This document shows, piece after piece, positions 1-15,927 of a stretch of DNA of 64,000 nt (position 1 is its first letter; the number at the start of each line of letters is the position of its first letter). Position numbers and translations under genes: made by a program. The notes beneath the pieces were generated by a model. The model searched no databases, had not been told where the DNA came from, and was given only the letters and a program-made list of their open reading frames with translations. Source of the stretch: Batrachochytrium dendrobatidis JAM81 (lineage: Eukaryota; Chytridiomycota; Chytridiomycetes; Rhizophydiales); contig NW_006281107.1 of NCBI RefSeq assembly GCF_000203795.2, positions 320,965-384,964 on the forward strand, in the 5' to 3' direction.

Positions 1-17
1 ACATCCAGTCGCTTGCG

Positions 18-40
18 TCCTGCTCCTGCTCCTGCTCCTG
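18..40. repeat. Short hexanucleotide tandem repeat (TCCTGC)n
   Basis: Almost four copies of the hexamer TCCTGC lie at the left edge of the window, about 100 bases downstream of the kinase stop codon. It may be the end of something outside the window; nothing else is visible in the first 139 bases. Confidence 0.7.
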
Positions 41-139
41 ACTGATGCGCTGTGGCAGATGTACTACCCTAGAATTGATTTCGTGCGTTTGTATTGATCA
101 GCTAATATATAAGCAACACAAAACTCATATCAAAAACTA

Positions 140-2357
<2,218 letters not shown>

Positions 2358-2688
2358 AAGTCGGATTATTCTGGCAAGTCTTGTCAAGCCAACTTTCTTT
2401 AAACTGTCTAATATCCTGAGGATCTGTTTTCAAGCAAGTTTACTTTTGGCTTTCAAATGTCAGTAAAAACCAGTCTTTTTCGCTGTTTTCACACAAAACA
2501 CTTTAAACGTTGGATTTTATTTCATTTTAATCAACACGCTCGTCTTTCTCTTACATTCTGGTTTAAAACCCCAATCTTGTCTAGTCACTTTATGCAATTC
2601 TTTTATTTCCACATTTTGTATCAATTCAATCAGTCATTGAATGATAATTATAAAATATAAAATAATTAAACCATTTTGGAAAAAAAGT

Positions 2689-2772
2689 CCGACTTTAGCT
2701 CAGTTGGTAGCAGCAACAGACTGTAGTATAACAACTATCTGTGGGTCCTCGGTTCGACTCCGAGAAGTCGGA
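2689..2772 (+). tRNA. tRNA-Tyr (GUA) with a 10-nt intron
   Basis: The cloverleaf closes fully. The acceptor stem CCGACTT pairs with AAGTCGG and is followed by A as discriminator, and the C1-G72/A73 pattern is the eukaryotic tyrosine identity. The anticodon stem is ACAGA/TCTGT and the T arm is CTCGG-TTCGACT-CCGAG. The anticodon loop is 17 nt long and contains GTA, which is explained by an intron of about 10 nt one base 3' of the anticodon, the usual nuclear tRNA-Tyr position. The D stem is short (GCT/AGC). A run of five T follows directly at 2773-2777 and fits a Pol III terminator. Confidence 0.93.
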
Positions 2773-2805
2773 TTTTTGATTCACTAAATTTTGTTGCTCT
2801 GTTTT

Positions 2806-2965
2806 ACAGCCGTATTCACATGAAATGAAATATTTTTGTAATGATTGTCTTGGAATAAACCATCTCAGAAATGTAAACACTCGCTCTGTATTTTTGTCCA
2901 GTAAAATTGACACCAATCAAACATGACTGTTTATCATAGTATTTCATTATACTTGAATAATCTAC
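2806..2965. mobile_element. Short inverted-terminus element (family A), internally deleted copy
   Basis: The left end is ACAGCCGTATTCACATGAAA and the right end (AGTATTTCATTATACTTGAA) is an imperfect inverted copy. The internal stretch ending CATGACTGTTTATCATAGT is nearly identical to the right part of the element at 31772-32144, so this looks like a shortened copy of the same family. It begins about 30 bases after the tRNA terminator. No coding capacity is visible. Confidence 0.6.
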
Positions 2966-3018
2966 ATCAACTTATAAAACCAATTTTATAACCAAATTCA
3001 GAATATATTTCAAAATAT

Positions 3019-6000
3019 TTATGTTTTTCCAGTGTATTTGTATGACGTTTCCCATCCCTTGACAAACTCTTTGAAAATAAACGGAGCAGCCGATCGATCA
3101 GAATTACCAAAAGAATAGGATAATGAGCTCATTGAGGCCAAAACAGTGTTTCTCCCATTATCCGTGCAAAGATCCAACAAGGCATAAATACCCTCGAGTA
3201 GCTCCTGTTTGATACCCATTGCTAGTGGTCGTGCAGATGTTTGGATCAAAACAATATGCGAGATAGCAAATGGTGCATATTTACTAAATGGTCGTACTAG
3301 CTTGCTTTGTTGTGAAAAAAGTGTTTCGGCCATTTTCTTGGATTTGTATTTTTTGTTGGATGATGAATATCCTTGCGATTTCTGAGTCATGGACACCAAA
3401 AGTCGAGATAGATTCTTGGCACACGATACTGGAAGCGGTGTATTTCCAGAAAATAGTCTATACGGTTCCATAGCTAACCCTGAACCATCCAAAGCCACTT
3501 CAAATATGTTTGGACGCGATTCCGATACACCATTTGAAGGTTGATCTTGATCCAATCCACGTTGCTTTCCTCTGACACCACTAAGTGCAATGGCCGGGGT
3601 TTCTCGAAACGTATCAAACAGTGCACATATGCAAGCAACCAGCTGAGGCGCTAAAAGAATCACATTCTCTCTGCAATGATGCAACAATGAGCTTAAAAGA
3701 CCATATATATGATCGAATGCGTCCACAGCCCATTGGGCTTGCTTATTACCCAATAGCATCTCAGTATTGCTCCCAGCAGCCCGAACAATGCTAAATACTA
3801 GCGAAACATTACCAAGACTGTGTTCTATTTGATGATGGATGACAATAGTTTGAGCTAAATCTAGTACAGAAAGTAAACTATTTGAACATGTTGCTGTTTC
3901 GGCAAGCTTAATGCACATGGTCAGGATATCTGCTGCTTTACTCCGTATCAGATGACGCACAACACTTTGAGTGTGTGCTTGAACTGTCGATCCAAAAAGA
4001 ATTTTAAAGGATTTCAACAAACCAACAAGATGCTTGCCTTTTAAAGATGATGACGACCATGACGCTGAAAAAACTAGTGCTGAAAGACTATCCAAATGTT
4101 GATTGAAAACATGTTCAAAATAGGTCGAGCTGCAAACTTGTGTATAGTATGTTGAAAGCGACATCTTCATAATGTTTGTAAATTGTGGATTTTCAAGTAG
4201 TCGCCATGCATCAGACAGCCATTGTGAGAATCGAACAGAAAATTCAACCTGAATAGTTGTAGTCAATGTAGTCGTGTCGTTTACCCATACCAACACTATT
4301 GAAGTCAAGATAGCACGCAGCGCATCAAATTCATCTCCAGAATCAAGTTCACTCAAAATGTTTACAATATGAGAAATAAGCTTTTCAAAGCGCTTGTCAG
4401 AGCTAGTTTGGAAAAATTGACAAAGTTCTTTTGTAATAGCACTCATTTGATCTGGGAATGCATTTATATGGTCTAGTGAGCTACTCATAACCTCTTGGTA
4501 GAGGCGGTCAACCAGTCCGTCAAATTGAGGTCGCAGACCCGTAGCAATCGTCAAGCCTTTTTGTGAATTGAAATGTGCAGTCCATTTGTTTAAACCATCC
4601 ACAGCACATGCAGCATACATCACTGGAATATTAGATTGACAAAGAGCAGTACAAAGCTGTCGCAGGTATTCAGTATAATCAACTCCAGACTTTGATTTGG
4701 AATAATCTTGAAGATCAAGGTGCGTCTCCAGTAGTTTATAAAACACAAGACGCACTGTTTTTCCAGTATCTATGGATGCTGCGCGAGTAAATTCCGCAAA
4801 ATCAGGACAGCGAGTAGAGCACAAGTCATATGATATCTGCAGCTGTATCAATGCTGTCATAACGTCAGGGTTTAGCAGTGGCAGTAATCGACCTTCTCTG
4901 CTCTTCATGAATCTTATACTAACGTGTCGAGACGATCGCCCCCATTTGAGATAGGATTCTGGATCAACATACGCAGCATCTGTTCCTCCCACAATCATAT
5001 CCAAAGCAAAGCAAATGGCAACAATTATATCTTGCTCTAAAAGAGAAAAATAGGTTGTTGGAAATTTCAACAAGACATCCAACAAAAGCGAAGCCTGGTT
5101 TAAAGATTCGGGCACAACAATATGCCTTTTGGATCTATCATCAGGAGAATCAAGAGGTCCCACTAGCTCCATGACAGATATGACCATTGGGTTTACAAGG
5201 GATGAGGTTTGAGCGTTCAAAATATTTTTTGCAATCTCTAGTCCTTTTTTAATATACTTTCCCTTTTTAAATGCATCGTGAATGCAATTAAAAATGCACT
5301 TGAAGAGTGATTGTGTGACTTGATCACGCACAGAAGCGATTTCAAAAAAGGAAGCGTGATGCAACAGCTCTGCCGAAAGCTGGCCTGCACACGGCTTGGT
5401 ATTTTTTAGCAGTATATAAAGTGGTTGGCTTTTTACTGATAAAAACAGTGCATCTACTATACGACAAACGTATTCTGTATGCGCTACATTGCAAATTGGA
5501 AACAGGTTGCTCAAAATTGCTTGCCACGTTATAATGTTTTTTGAAAACATGGATAGCTCGCCAGTATCTGAAAAAATCGTATCTATCAACTTGTGTATGA
5601 TTTTACGGCATCCTTCTTCTTTGGAAGGCGCTGCAGAAATGCCGACTGTTCGACAAATATGTGCGCATACTAATACTGCCTAGAACCAAAATATAAACAG
5701 TTTAGTTGGTTCAAATTAAAAATTAAAAATACCCCACAACAGTGTTATAAATGAATAAAAACAATCGACATCAATTACCATTCGTTCCTGCAAATCGTTA
5801 CTAACAGAAATCAACCTAATGGATTGTTTTTGAATCTTAGATATAGATTTATCCGACACATGCGTTTCCCAGTATGCATGTGAGCTGTTAATCAATACAT
5901 GGTGTAGCTTTAATGCAGGGCAAAGGTAATGATCAGCAAATTCAGACAGATTGCCATTAGAATAATGCTTTGAAGCATTCATGGCCGGTAAAATAAAATC

Positions 6001-8274
6001 GTTGAAACATCCGCTATGTAAGGCTAGAATAGAGTCTTGGGAAGCATTGGCAGCAGAAGTATGTTTAATACAAATGCAAATCAAATCCGTCACAAGTCCA
6101 GCATCTAAAATAGGCAAAGTAGACTGAAATCCCAACGCTGTTTTTTGTCTTTTGGTTTTTGGCTCGGTAGTGTTATCTGTGGATAAAAGTGTGGCTATAT
6201 TATAATGTTGAATCAATTCAGCATAGAGGTGTCTGAGAATAGTTGTAAACTGAGCGAAAAGCAAGCTCGATACTGCCTTGCCGAATGCAGTCAAAAATCG
6301 AGAGTCTAACAAACTGGACTCTCGAGAATGCTTATTTTTGGCAACAGTTTGTAATCGAAATGCAGTCAACACACTGCTTAGTAGACTATCAAGCTCTCTG
6401 GATTTGACAAACATGTTTAAAATCAAAACTGCAAACTCAACAGCGCTATCTAAACATGAATCGGCCGGCTAGTATTCAGGATAACACGGTAAGAATGTGT
6501 GTTTAAAAATAGCGCATATACCAATGTATACAACCAGACTACTTACAAAAAGAACAAACTGCCAAATTTCAGAGATATGATCCGCAACAATAGAAAAATC
6601 CAATTGAATCAACTGTGCCCAAGAAGAAAAAACTGGGGAAAACAACTCAGATTGGTATGGCAAAGTCTGCGCAAACTTTAAGAGCGAGTCAAAAATATCA
6701 ACCAAAAATGCACGTTGATTTTTAGATTCGACATCTCCAGTTGGTCGAAATGCATCGTTTTTTAGTAAAATACCCGACAATCTGCTCAGCAAATTCAGAT
6801 CTTGCTTGGATAGGAGTGCAGTGGCCAGCTGTTTGTTTGAACTCAGCAAATCATAAAATTGCTCAAACAGACTAAATATAACAACAGATCGTAGTGCGAG
6901 TTTTTCGTGCTCAATAAATGATACGCAAAAACATTGGAATAAATTGGGAATTTCTTCAATAGCTATTGTGGTTTACCAAAAATAAAATCAATCAGTAAAT
7001 GAAATTCAATACGTTTTTTTCAAAATCAATAAAGATACACATTTCAAACGCAAGCGTTGTACCTGCTCTGCGATCTAAATTGTTCGAGTGCATCATAGCT
7101 TCAATCGAGCCCAGTAAAGCATGAGAGTACGATCTGACTATTTCTTTTTCAACTAAGCTGGTATCAGATTGAGCATCTTTGGAATTAGTTCTACGTTTAT
7201 GGCAGTCTATGAGCATTTGACCAAGCTCGGGGATGTGATCTTTGTGAAATATGATCGATTGAAATTGGCGAGTGCACCAAGAATCAAAACGAGTCTTGTA
7301 TGCACTTGAAATAATGGACTCTGGTGCTTGAGAAAGTTTAAAATGAAGACTGATTTGAATCTGCAAAACTTTTTGTACAGTAGACATGAAAATCTATACC
7401 AATGTAAAGCATTAATCATCAATAATATTTTCCTAATAAAAACGATACTATATCAAACGGAACTAACTCCTTGTATATAAATCCAAATTAATATCCAACC
7501 TTTTTTTGATTAGCAGTGAGGGCTTGCTCCGTTTGTGTTTTTTCAAGAATGTCGAATGAAAAATCACATAAAGACTGAGAAATTGGAGTCGATGCATTCG
7601 CTCGAGTCAACAAAGTTTGCAAAACATCAATACTCAGTTGAGATAATTGATCCACTGAAATCGCAGCAATGTCTGCGAGAGATGTCGTTGCAAGTCTAAA
7701 CACTTGATTTGCAACGGAAATAATCAAATCTGGTTGAACTGTAGCAGAAATCTGATGAGCTGAAAGGCTTACAAGAGCACTAAAAAGTGGAGAAAGAGGA
7801 ACTTTAAGCTGTAAAAAAAGAGACTGTTTTAAAGCCAAGTCCTGCTTTTTCTGAACATCAATATGCTTTAATATGTCGAGGAAAAAAGTCCATCCATCCA
7901 GCGACAAATATGGCAAAACTTGGTCACTAGATAAAAATACAAAGAATTAGTTTTGCAAGTTTTTAGAGTGCAAATGCAAATGCAAAATATAAATACCTTG
8001 TCTTGGACAGATTGGCTGATTCGTTTACTGCATCAGCATTGCTTACAATGGATTTAACCAACAGAGACGATATCCAGTCAAGAAGCAGTTCAGTTTTTCC
8101 AGGCAAAAATACTTTATGAGAATGCCACAAAGAAATAGCCAATTTCAGACGTTGCGAAAATGGAATAGAGTTATTACGCAAAGCTTGAGTGATGCTCTGC
8201 AAAGACGAATCGACAGAAACGATCGCATCTATAAAAACTGTCGAGGTACTCGTCGCATCTGTTTGAGCTTTCAT
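3019..8274 (-). CDS. URB2/Npa2-family nucleolar ribosome-biogenesis protein
   Basis: This is a large helical protein, 1600 aa over six exons: 8274-7997, 7926-7500, 7393-7063, 6962-6547, 6468-5779 and 5679-3019. All junctions keep frame and the total is 1601 codons including stop. The C-terminus matches the pattern of the Urb2/Npa2 domain: a KYAPFAISHIVLIQ-like helix, then a region with LLEGIYALLDLCTDNGR, then a FIFKEFVKGWE end. Length is close to animal URB2 (about 1.5 kb of residues). Urb2/Npa2 acts in early 60S pre-ribosome assembly in the nucleolus. The rest of the protein is too divergent to assign subdomains by eye. A basic KTKRQK stretch in exon 5 could be a nuclear localisation signal. 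Donors are mostly GTA type; the 7499 donor (GTTGGA) is weak. Confidence 0.82.
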
Positions 8275-8586
8275 TGTTGCCGAAATTTCAAATTAAAATT
8301 GCAAAAGAAAAACTCGATTTGGGCATCGACACACCCTCAGGTAATTAGATTGATTTTGTTGATAAAATTCTATTCAAGAAATGCTTTTGTATTCTTGCAG
8401 TCATTATTTTGAATTAAAAAACAGTTGAATTTTCACTCTTTTGACATGGTTGTACAATCACAAAACTCGTTGAATTCAAATATTGTATTCGACTGTTTTT
8501 AACCGTACAAACTCGTGTTGTGTCCTGAATCCATACGTTTGTGATTTGGTGCGAATTATCATTCCACGATACTGTCATCCTTGAAC

Positions 8587-8612
8587 GTCTCATTTTACAT
8601 AAACACGGCTAT
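8587..8612. repeat. Solo terminal repeat of the inverted-terminus element family
   Basis: The stretch CATTTTACATAAACACGGCT is a right-end-type terminus of the element family. No matching left end was found nearby, so it is a solo or eroded end between the URB2 start (8274) and the IFT144 stop (8658). Nothing else is visible in this 380-base gap. Confidence 0.5.
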
Positions 8613-8657
8613 AGATACTCGTTAAAAACAGTTTATTTAAACTCCAATTTCATTTAT

Positions 8658-11600
8658 TCATCCATCAATTGAAAGTCGTCCTATAACCGGCAATTCTGTC
8701 ACTTTTGACGCCATTTCTGAACCTTCATTCAATTTGCGTGCAGCAGGTTTAGTGGTTAAAGCGTTTGGATCTATTCCGTCCTCAATATCGTTGCTTTTTC
8801 CATAGAGATATGACTTTGGATCGTCCACAGAAAAAATCGACTCGGGATCTATCCTTTCATTACACATGGGACATTGACCAGTTTTTTGCACAAGATCTTT
8901 AAAGTGATGAGTAATTGCAGGAAACAGACATTTGGAACATACACTCCAACTATCCAAAACCATGTGAAATCCCTATATTGTTAAAAAAGCGTGATTAGTA
9001 TGTCACAGTATGGTAATCAGTTGAACATTCATGTAAATGCCCAAGTCAATGAACCGCTTACAGTTGCAATACAGTAGGGTAGTCGACTTTTACATTCGCT
9101 ACAATCCAAACACGATTCAGCAACAGGACTTGAACAAAATGGACATGGAGTGGTTGGTTCAATCTCTGAATCATTTTTTTCTGGACGTCGAACAATCTGC
9201 TCAATCTTGCGTTTAAACTTTGCATCTATTTTTTGTCGATACTCGGGCCTCATCAGCATTGAAGCGTACTCAAATGCGTCTTTTTTGAATCCTGCACGAT
9301 GGCACTCAACAACAGTTGATGTCAGAATTGGAACGATATGCAATGGAAACTTGCTGATGTTGTTGGAAACCCTCATAAGCATCCTTGCTCCTTTGGCATG
9401 ATCGTCAATCTTGACTAGTGTTTTTACAAGTATGTAGCTATGTAAAAGCATAAGCATTCTGTCCAGCTCAGCAGGTACCTTGGCTTTGGTGGATTTAAGC
9501 TGTCTGTAGTTATCAAAAAGTAAATCATGAGCTGCTCGATAGTTTCCTAAAACCTGCTCCTCACGAGCAATAATAATCGCGGTGCGAGCAGCTTCCTTGA
9601 ATTGATTGAGTGACATGTACAGTTTAAATATATATTTGGCATCTTTGGGTATTCCATCTGTTTCTCCCATTAAAAAATCTATCAACTCATGTGTGAGAGC
9701 ATCATTTTTGGCATACCCAACCGTTTCAATCGCCAGATGAATACTGCTGGTGTTTGAAGTATTGCTGTGAAATCCAATCTCATTTAATGTGGTGGTATCC
9801 GACGTAGCCAAAACCGGGCATTGCAAAAACATTCTGAGTGCTTCAGCATACCTAGAAGCGTGTAGAAAAAACTTTCCTGCTTGTAAATACATGAGTCGAG
9901 TTTGAAAGTAAGTAGCAATATTTAATAGCATGTCATTGCTGGCTTGCTCCTCAACCATATCAGCAAAGTGTTCGACCAAATTTTGACTTTTGGAAATCTC
10001 GAACGCTTCCTTGAGCATTCCAGCCAAGATGTAAAACTCAATAGTCGACTTGTAATCCTGCAAGCTCTGAAATGCCTTTGTCATCATTTTAGCAGACTCT
10101 CGCGACTTTGTTTTTCTCACTAAATTAGCTGCACCTTGGACATCGTTGAGGTTTTCTAAAAGAACACGCGCCAAGTTATCGTAATCCTTGGCACGTTCGT
10201 ATGCATTGGCAGCCTCAAGATGTTGTCCTTCAACTAATAGATTCAAAAATTTAAACGTAAAAAGTAAGCATATGCATATTGTATAATATTTAGTCAACGC
10301 ATACCTTCTTTAGCTTGTGCATATTGGATAAATATTCTTGGATTGTTTAGCTTGTCAATCAATCGCGAAACCTTATTCCAGTTTTTGACTATTGCAAGCA
10401 TGTAAAGACAAGTATTCAATTTTATCAGAAAAATAGTTGAAAGCATGACTTGAATTTAGTGCATTGTAGTGGCACTTGATCTGTCAAAGCACTCATACTA
10501 TAATATACTTACGTTTGATCCATAGCTCAGCTGCACGCTCAAGCATACCACCCCGCTCAAATATCACTGCAGCCTCCACATACTGTTTTATAGATTCCAG
10601 GATATTAGCACAATCAGACAAAACCCGACTGTCAGATATTGATTCTAAAAGTGACATTCCACGGGAAATATCTCCTGTTCGGAATGCCATGCGAGTAAGC
10701 CCAACTTGGCAAACATGTTTGTGTTCCTGCAACTCCTCTTCAAAATCAAATTGAATATTGAATGAGTTTGCCAAATCATACATTGCAAGTGCTTCTGCCG
10801 GACTACCTATATTTAATTGCACACAGTATAGTTGAACGAGAAAGATTGTATCAATTTAAAAATGCACAATCATTTGTATAAACCCATATTAATATTGCTT
10901 TACCATCTATTTCAAGTTGCATAGCATATTCTCTTGCAATGATAGGAACTTCCTCTGGCCACATACGATTTGCAAGTGTGAGTGCTTGATCCCATTCAAG
11001 CAGGTCACGACGAAGATAAAGAGCTTCTTTTGGATTTGAACTAATCAAAAAATATTGCTACGCCAATTTGAAAAATAAAATATTAGTAAATATAAACCAT
11101 TTATGAACCATCTCAAAATGTAGTGCCTCACCTGAGCCAAGTTAAAATCACCAAAAATGACGGCAATATGACCTTGTAGTTCCGTCAATTCTTCAACTGC
11201 CTCGATACGTAAAAGGTTCATCATCATTCCTGCATCTCCCAGCATTTGTCTGTAGACTCTTTTTGCAGTTGGAACATCTATGGAGTGAAGCGCTGCTTCT
11301 GCCAACATTGCCCATGCCTGACGCGACGATACTTTGGGAAACAGTTTCCAAATACCTATTGTCTGCAGCAAGTTAATATACTACTAAAATTTCAATTCAA
11401 TAAACAATCAAAAGCAAACAACAGTGATACTTGCATTGCATTCTACCAACTAGGTAGAGGAGACAGAGTGCACGACCCTGTTCAACCTCGGTTTGAAATA
11501 AACGTAAAAACTCATCTGGGCTAACGCTTTCATGTGTTGCCAGCACAGTGGATTCCAATTTTCCACCAGGTGTCTTGTATAATTCCAAACACGCAATTCA

Positions 11601-14600
11601 GTACTACTTTAATAAAACGTTATACATTATCAAGCTGGCGAATTACCTGGCATACTAAAGTTCCATCCAAAAAAAGAGCAGGTTTTAGTCCATATGGCAA
11701 ATGAGTAGTTGACGAGTGCAATCCACGACATTGTGGGCCCTTCATAGTTGCAGTGGTATAAGTGAACGTTGTGATGGTTGTGTCATCCCAAGTTACAAAA
11801 ATGTTACGGTTTGAAAATGGAGTCGTTTCCCACAAAATCCCTCGTGTTTCAGCTAAAAGCATGTTCATAATGCAATGACACTTTTTAAATTACTAATTTG
11901 CAATGATTTTTGATATACTTATTTCAAAAGCTGATAATACTGACCAGTAAATCCCGGAATTTCAAACGGAGCTTCAAGAATAGGACTCATAATATACGCC
12001 TTGTTTGTTGCATCAATAAATATTAGCTTGGTACTGAGTCCAGGTTTAGGGTATATTGCTTTGATTTCTGCCTATGTATACAATCACAATCATTTCAAAC
12101 AACTACTGACTCAGTATCACAAATCAATCAAAAACTGATTCCAATCTTGATCATCTTTAAACTTACTGAATGCTGAAACTCGTTCACTAGTAAAATATTA
12201 TTCAAGTCGTAATGGCAAATCAACCCATTGGATGTAGCATAGATGAAAAAATCGTCTGTCAGTGCGACACAAGTAATGATTGGTCTTTGAGCTAGTTTGT
12301 CTTGTGCTGATTTGACTTCGGGAAATATAAGCGATTGTCCAATTGGTGTACATGAATCATCAACACCAAAAAAGGAAGCTTCAAGCGGATGCAAATGTAA
12401 CTCGCCATTGGTGAGCAGTACAGCAGCAAAGTCTTGATTCATGACAATTGTATCTGAAACCTTTTCAGGATATTCTTTTTCAACCATTTCACCGGTAAAA
12501 GTAAGCGGCTGTTTGGTTTGACCCAGTAGTGATGTGGTTGAATTATACTCCATCCCTGGTTTAATTCCATCACATTGTCGTTGAAATGGTGAAGCCATGG
12601 TATAGTATTTGACTTTTGATCCCACGCCAACTGCAAGCTAAATCAATATTACATTATGAATCACGTCAATATTAAAATACAAAACGTAATACTTGATTTG
12701 AAATTGTGACTTTCACTAGCTGTAACCAAAGTTGATTCTGGTGCTATTTCAACTTACGTGTTTTGGACCAAGTGATATGCATGATGGCTCCGTGCCAATA
12801 TCGCATTTAACATACACGGGAGGTGTCACACTATAATCTGCAACCACAACATCTGACAAACTTGACAGGTATGCCTAACAGTGATCAACAAACAAGTAGT
12901 TTAGTCACTACATAAATAAGCAACATATAAACATATTTGTTACAGTTTGAGTTGGCATATTGATTAAACTAGACTATATTACCACTCGATTAAACCAGGT
13001 ATGACCAAGTAAAGGGAGTTTCGACAAGTACGTATAAAGCGAGCCACTATATTGACAACAAAATAAACAAACTATACTCGATTGTATTCTAGGGTTGGTG
13101 TGTTTCAAAAACATACTCTTTTGTACTGACGGTCAAAAACTGTCCATCATCGCTAAAATGAAGCCTGTTCATTGATCCTCGCTCATTTTCAAGAGTAATC
13201 AACAAACTTACGTCCTAAAAAATTGACTATTATTTACATGATATAAATTCGTGGTAAAACATTGTCACCATAATGTACCTGTAAATTTGAAAGGTCGTGA
13301 ATTTTGATCACATTGTCACCACATGTAGCAGCTATATTAAGTATATTAGACACGGCTATATCACCCAGTGAGTCTTTATAACTTTTAGATTGAAATAATT
13401 CTTTTCCAAGCTGATGCGAGCCTATCATTTAAATATATTGTTTAAAACAACATGGTTAACGTGATTCAACATATCTGATCTATACTTGACAATATTTAAC
13501 CTAAAAGATGTGTCAATCAACTTACTTGTGGATACACTCACCAAATAACCCAAAGTAAATCCAACTAGGATTTGATTGTCCTTGAACCATCTGTATGCAG
13601 CAATAGCACCATACTTTAAAGAGAACGCAAGCTCAAGAGGCTGAGTAGGCTTGAGCGAATCAAAAATCAATATGCTGTTGTTATTGATTGTCATGGACAG
13701 TACGTGACTGACTGACTTTGTTTCCAGTGATTTCATTGTTGACCACTGATTCGCGGTTTCAAGTTGATGTGCAAATGTTTGATTAGTTTTTCAAAAATAG
13801 TTCATGTTGAAGCAAATTTCAAAACTCCTTGTGCTAAAAATGTATCAGATAATATGCATAATCATCTAGTACCTGAAAAAAGTTGGCTTCGCCCTTTAAT
13901 CCCATTTGAAATAGCGTGTCCCCTTCACGGTTGGATATCGAAAACTATATTTATAGATTTAGCAAGACATAATGTTTAAATCTTTGATTAGTTTGAAATT
14001 AACCTCAAAGGTCAATAAAATTACATTTTTGAACATGGTGCAAACCATTTATGATTAAAGCTTACCGATTTGTCTGCGGATGCACATGCAAGCTCACCAG
14101 TAGGAGACCAAGCCATTGCTGTAATAGCCTTGTTGTGTTTTCCTACAACAGGAGTTCGTTTGTCGGATTTACGGTCTAGTAGAAATAAACTACCTTTAGA
14201 CGATGCAATCGCCATCTAAACAATCGAATACTTTAGACTTGCACTTTGTTTCAAGAGATGGATTTTAAACATGATGGTAGAAATATTTAACCAAATGTTA
14301 TTTACCATTTCTCCATCGTGTGACCATGCCATGGTTTCCAAATTCTTCATGCCTGTATCCACCATAGTTACATTTTTTGTTCCACTTGCATCCCATAGAA
14401 TCAATGGCATATTTTTGCTTTGTAAAATAGCAAGACAAGTGCCTTGCGGAGACCATTTTATTTCAAGACAGTCGCTTTAAGTTGTATTTAAACCAAAAGT
14501 AGGAATATGATTAGAAATTTGTACAAAATGGACAATACAAACAGCTGAATATATAAAATATTCGCTCGTGGGCGTAATGAATTTAAAATTACCTGTTGAG

Positions 14601-15003
14601 ACTTATTGAATCAACAAGAGCACCTTTTCGGTCTGTGATACGAACTACAGATGCAAGTGTCCTATAGAATAATTTATAGAGTTTGGATAAGCTCGACACT
14701 TTAGTATATGTTTTTATCTATGAGTAGCTCATCACACTAATACATGAATGACTACATTTGCGCAAGTTATAAACATACGGTACAGAAGCTAGATACTGGG
14801 ATGACCCTCGTTGCCATTCAAAGAGCGTTGGACCACCCCCAGTTGAACGAATATTAAAAATACGCTATATAAATTCAACAGCATCACCAGAAATGCACAA
14901 TGGGTTGTTAGCAGCACTTTTAACACATTGGATAGTTGAACTAAAACCATGAGTGCAATGGAGCTGAACAGTTGTCAGACGCGACGGTTGCTATCACCTT
15001 CAT
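8658..15003 (-). CDS. IFT144: Intraflagellar transport protein IFT144 (WDR19)
   Basis: This is an intron-rich gene for the IFT-A subunit IFT144/WDR19, needed for retrograde intraflagellar transport and so for the zoospore flagellum. The N-terminal half is WD-repeat beta-propeller; blocks include RIFNIRSTGGGP, MPLILWDASG, GKHNKAITAMAWSPTGELAC and NILNIAATCGDNVIKIHDL. The C-terminal half is TPR-like helical repeats (for example AAHDLLFDNYRQLKS). The C-terminus carries two cysteine clusters, CPFCSSPVAESCLDCSEC and CSKCLFPA..CPMCNER, as in the family. The last intron splits PYCIAT from GFHMVLDSW (exon 8972-8658). The predicted first exon is only six bases (15003-14998, ATGAAG), joined to an exon starting at 14864 to give MKRIFNI, which matches the MKRIF start known for animal WDR19. 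Internal exons were not all resolved, so total length is estimated near the family's about 1340 residues. Confidence 0.93.
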
Positions 15004-15424
15004 TTGAAATTCTTTGTGCAAGGTGAAGATAAAAATGGAGATAAATGAGAAATTGTTAGCAATCATTACTTTTGGTGGTAGTATTTTGCAAATATCGGTA
15101 TATTGTTCATTTGAACAACATGAGCATATAGTGTTTTTTGTACTACAGCAACAATCTGACCTGTTGACACGACCGGTATGTTGATCCACTTGATTAAATA
15201 TAGAACAGTGTCACTCATTTAGTCAAATAATGGTTGCTCACTGAGTTTGGTTTTGCTCTGACATGTGTTTTACATATATAGTTTGTAAATTAACCTAAAA
15301 CAATCATGCAATTTTACGAATGGGTAATTTATGTTTTTCAAAAGGCTAAAACAACAGCCTGTTTGATGCCATCTGAATGGTTTCAAAATATGGTGAGATT
15401 GAGTCGCAGTTTTCATTCTTTTCA

Positions 15425-15756
15425 ACTATATTCACGTAGAATATAACACTGAATAAGGATACCAAAATACGTAATAGACAGCAAGTTCTCATGATAATTC
15501 ACACCACATTTACTGAACATTAAAGCAATCCAACTCAATATTTGAATTACAATTGATGAATCTAGTGATTGTACAATGCATGGTTGTACCAAAAGAGGAT
15601 AGTTTCAATTGGAAGCTATAGTTTAAGCACCATGTGATGGATGTTGTCTATTCAAGTTAATCTGTAGTAGAAAGGCGCAACGAATATCTCATTTTCTATT
15701 TCAAAGCAAAATATTGCATAATGAAGCGTTCTATTTTACATGAATGTGGCTGTAAT
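15425..15756. mobile_element. Inverted-terminus element (family B), about 330 bp
   Basis: The left end is ACTATATTCACGTAGAATAT and the right end is TTCTATTTTACATGAATGTG followed by GCTG, in inverted orientation. The interior (near 15570-15650: TGCATGGTTGTACCAAAAGA and following bases) is recognisably homologous to the interior of the elements at 26090-26562 and, on the opposite strand, 21302-21850. No intact reading frame is present. It lies between the IFT144 start and the secreted gene at 15928; the rest of that gap shows nothing else. Confidence 0.65.
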
Positions 15757-15927
15757 ACTGCAATGGTAAATATGACTGACAAGTATTCTTAAAGTATTTA
15801 TTGATAGTACCTTTAAATGAGAGGTTTTGTTTTATGTAACAGTGAAAGATATGAGCGATAAAACAGGATGTGAGTGATTGTTTAGAATCTACAAATCAAA
15901 AATACGAATTAACTTTAGATAAGTCGT

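Noticed and set aside
2695..2916. Minus-strand frame of 73 codons
   Set aside because: It runs antisense across the tRNA-Tyr gene and into a transposon copy.
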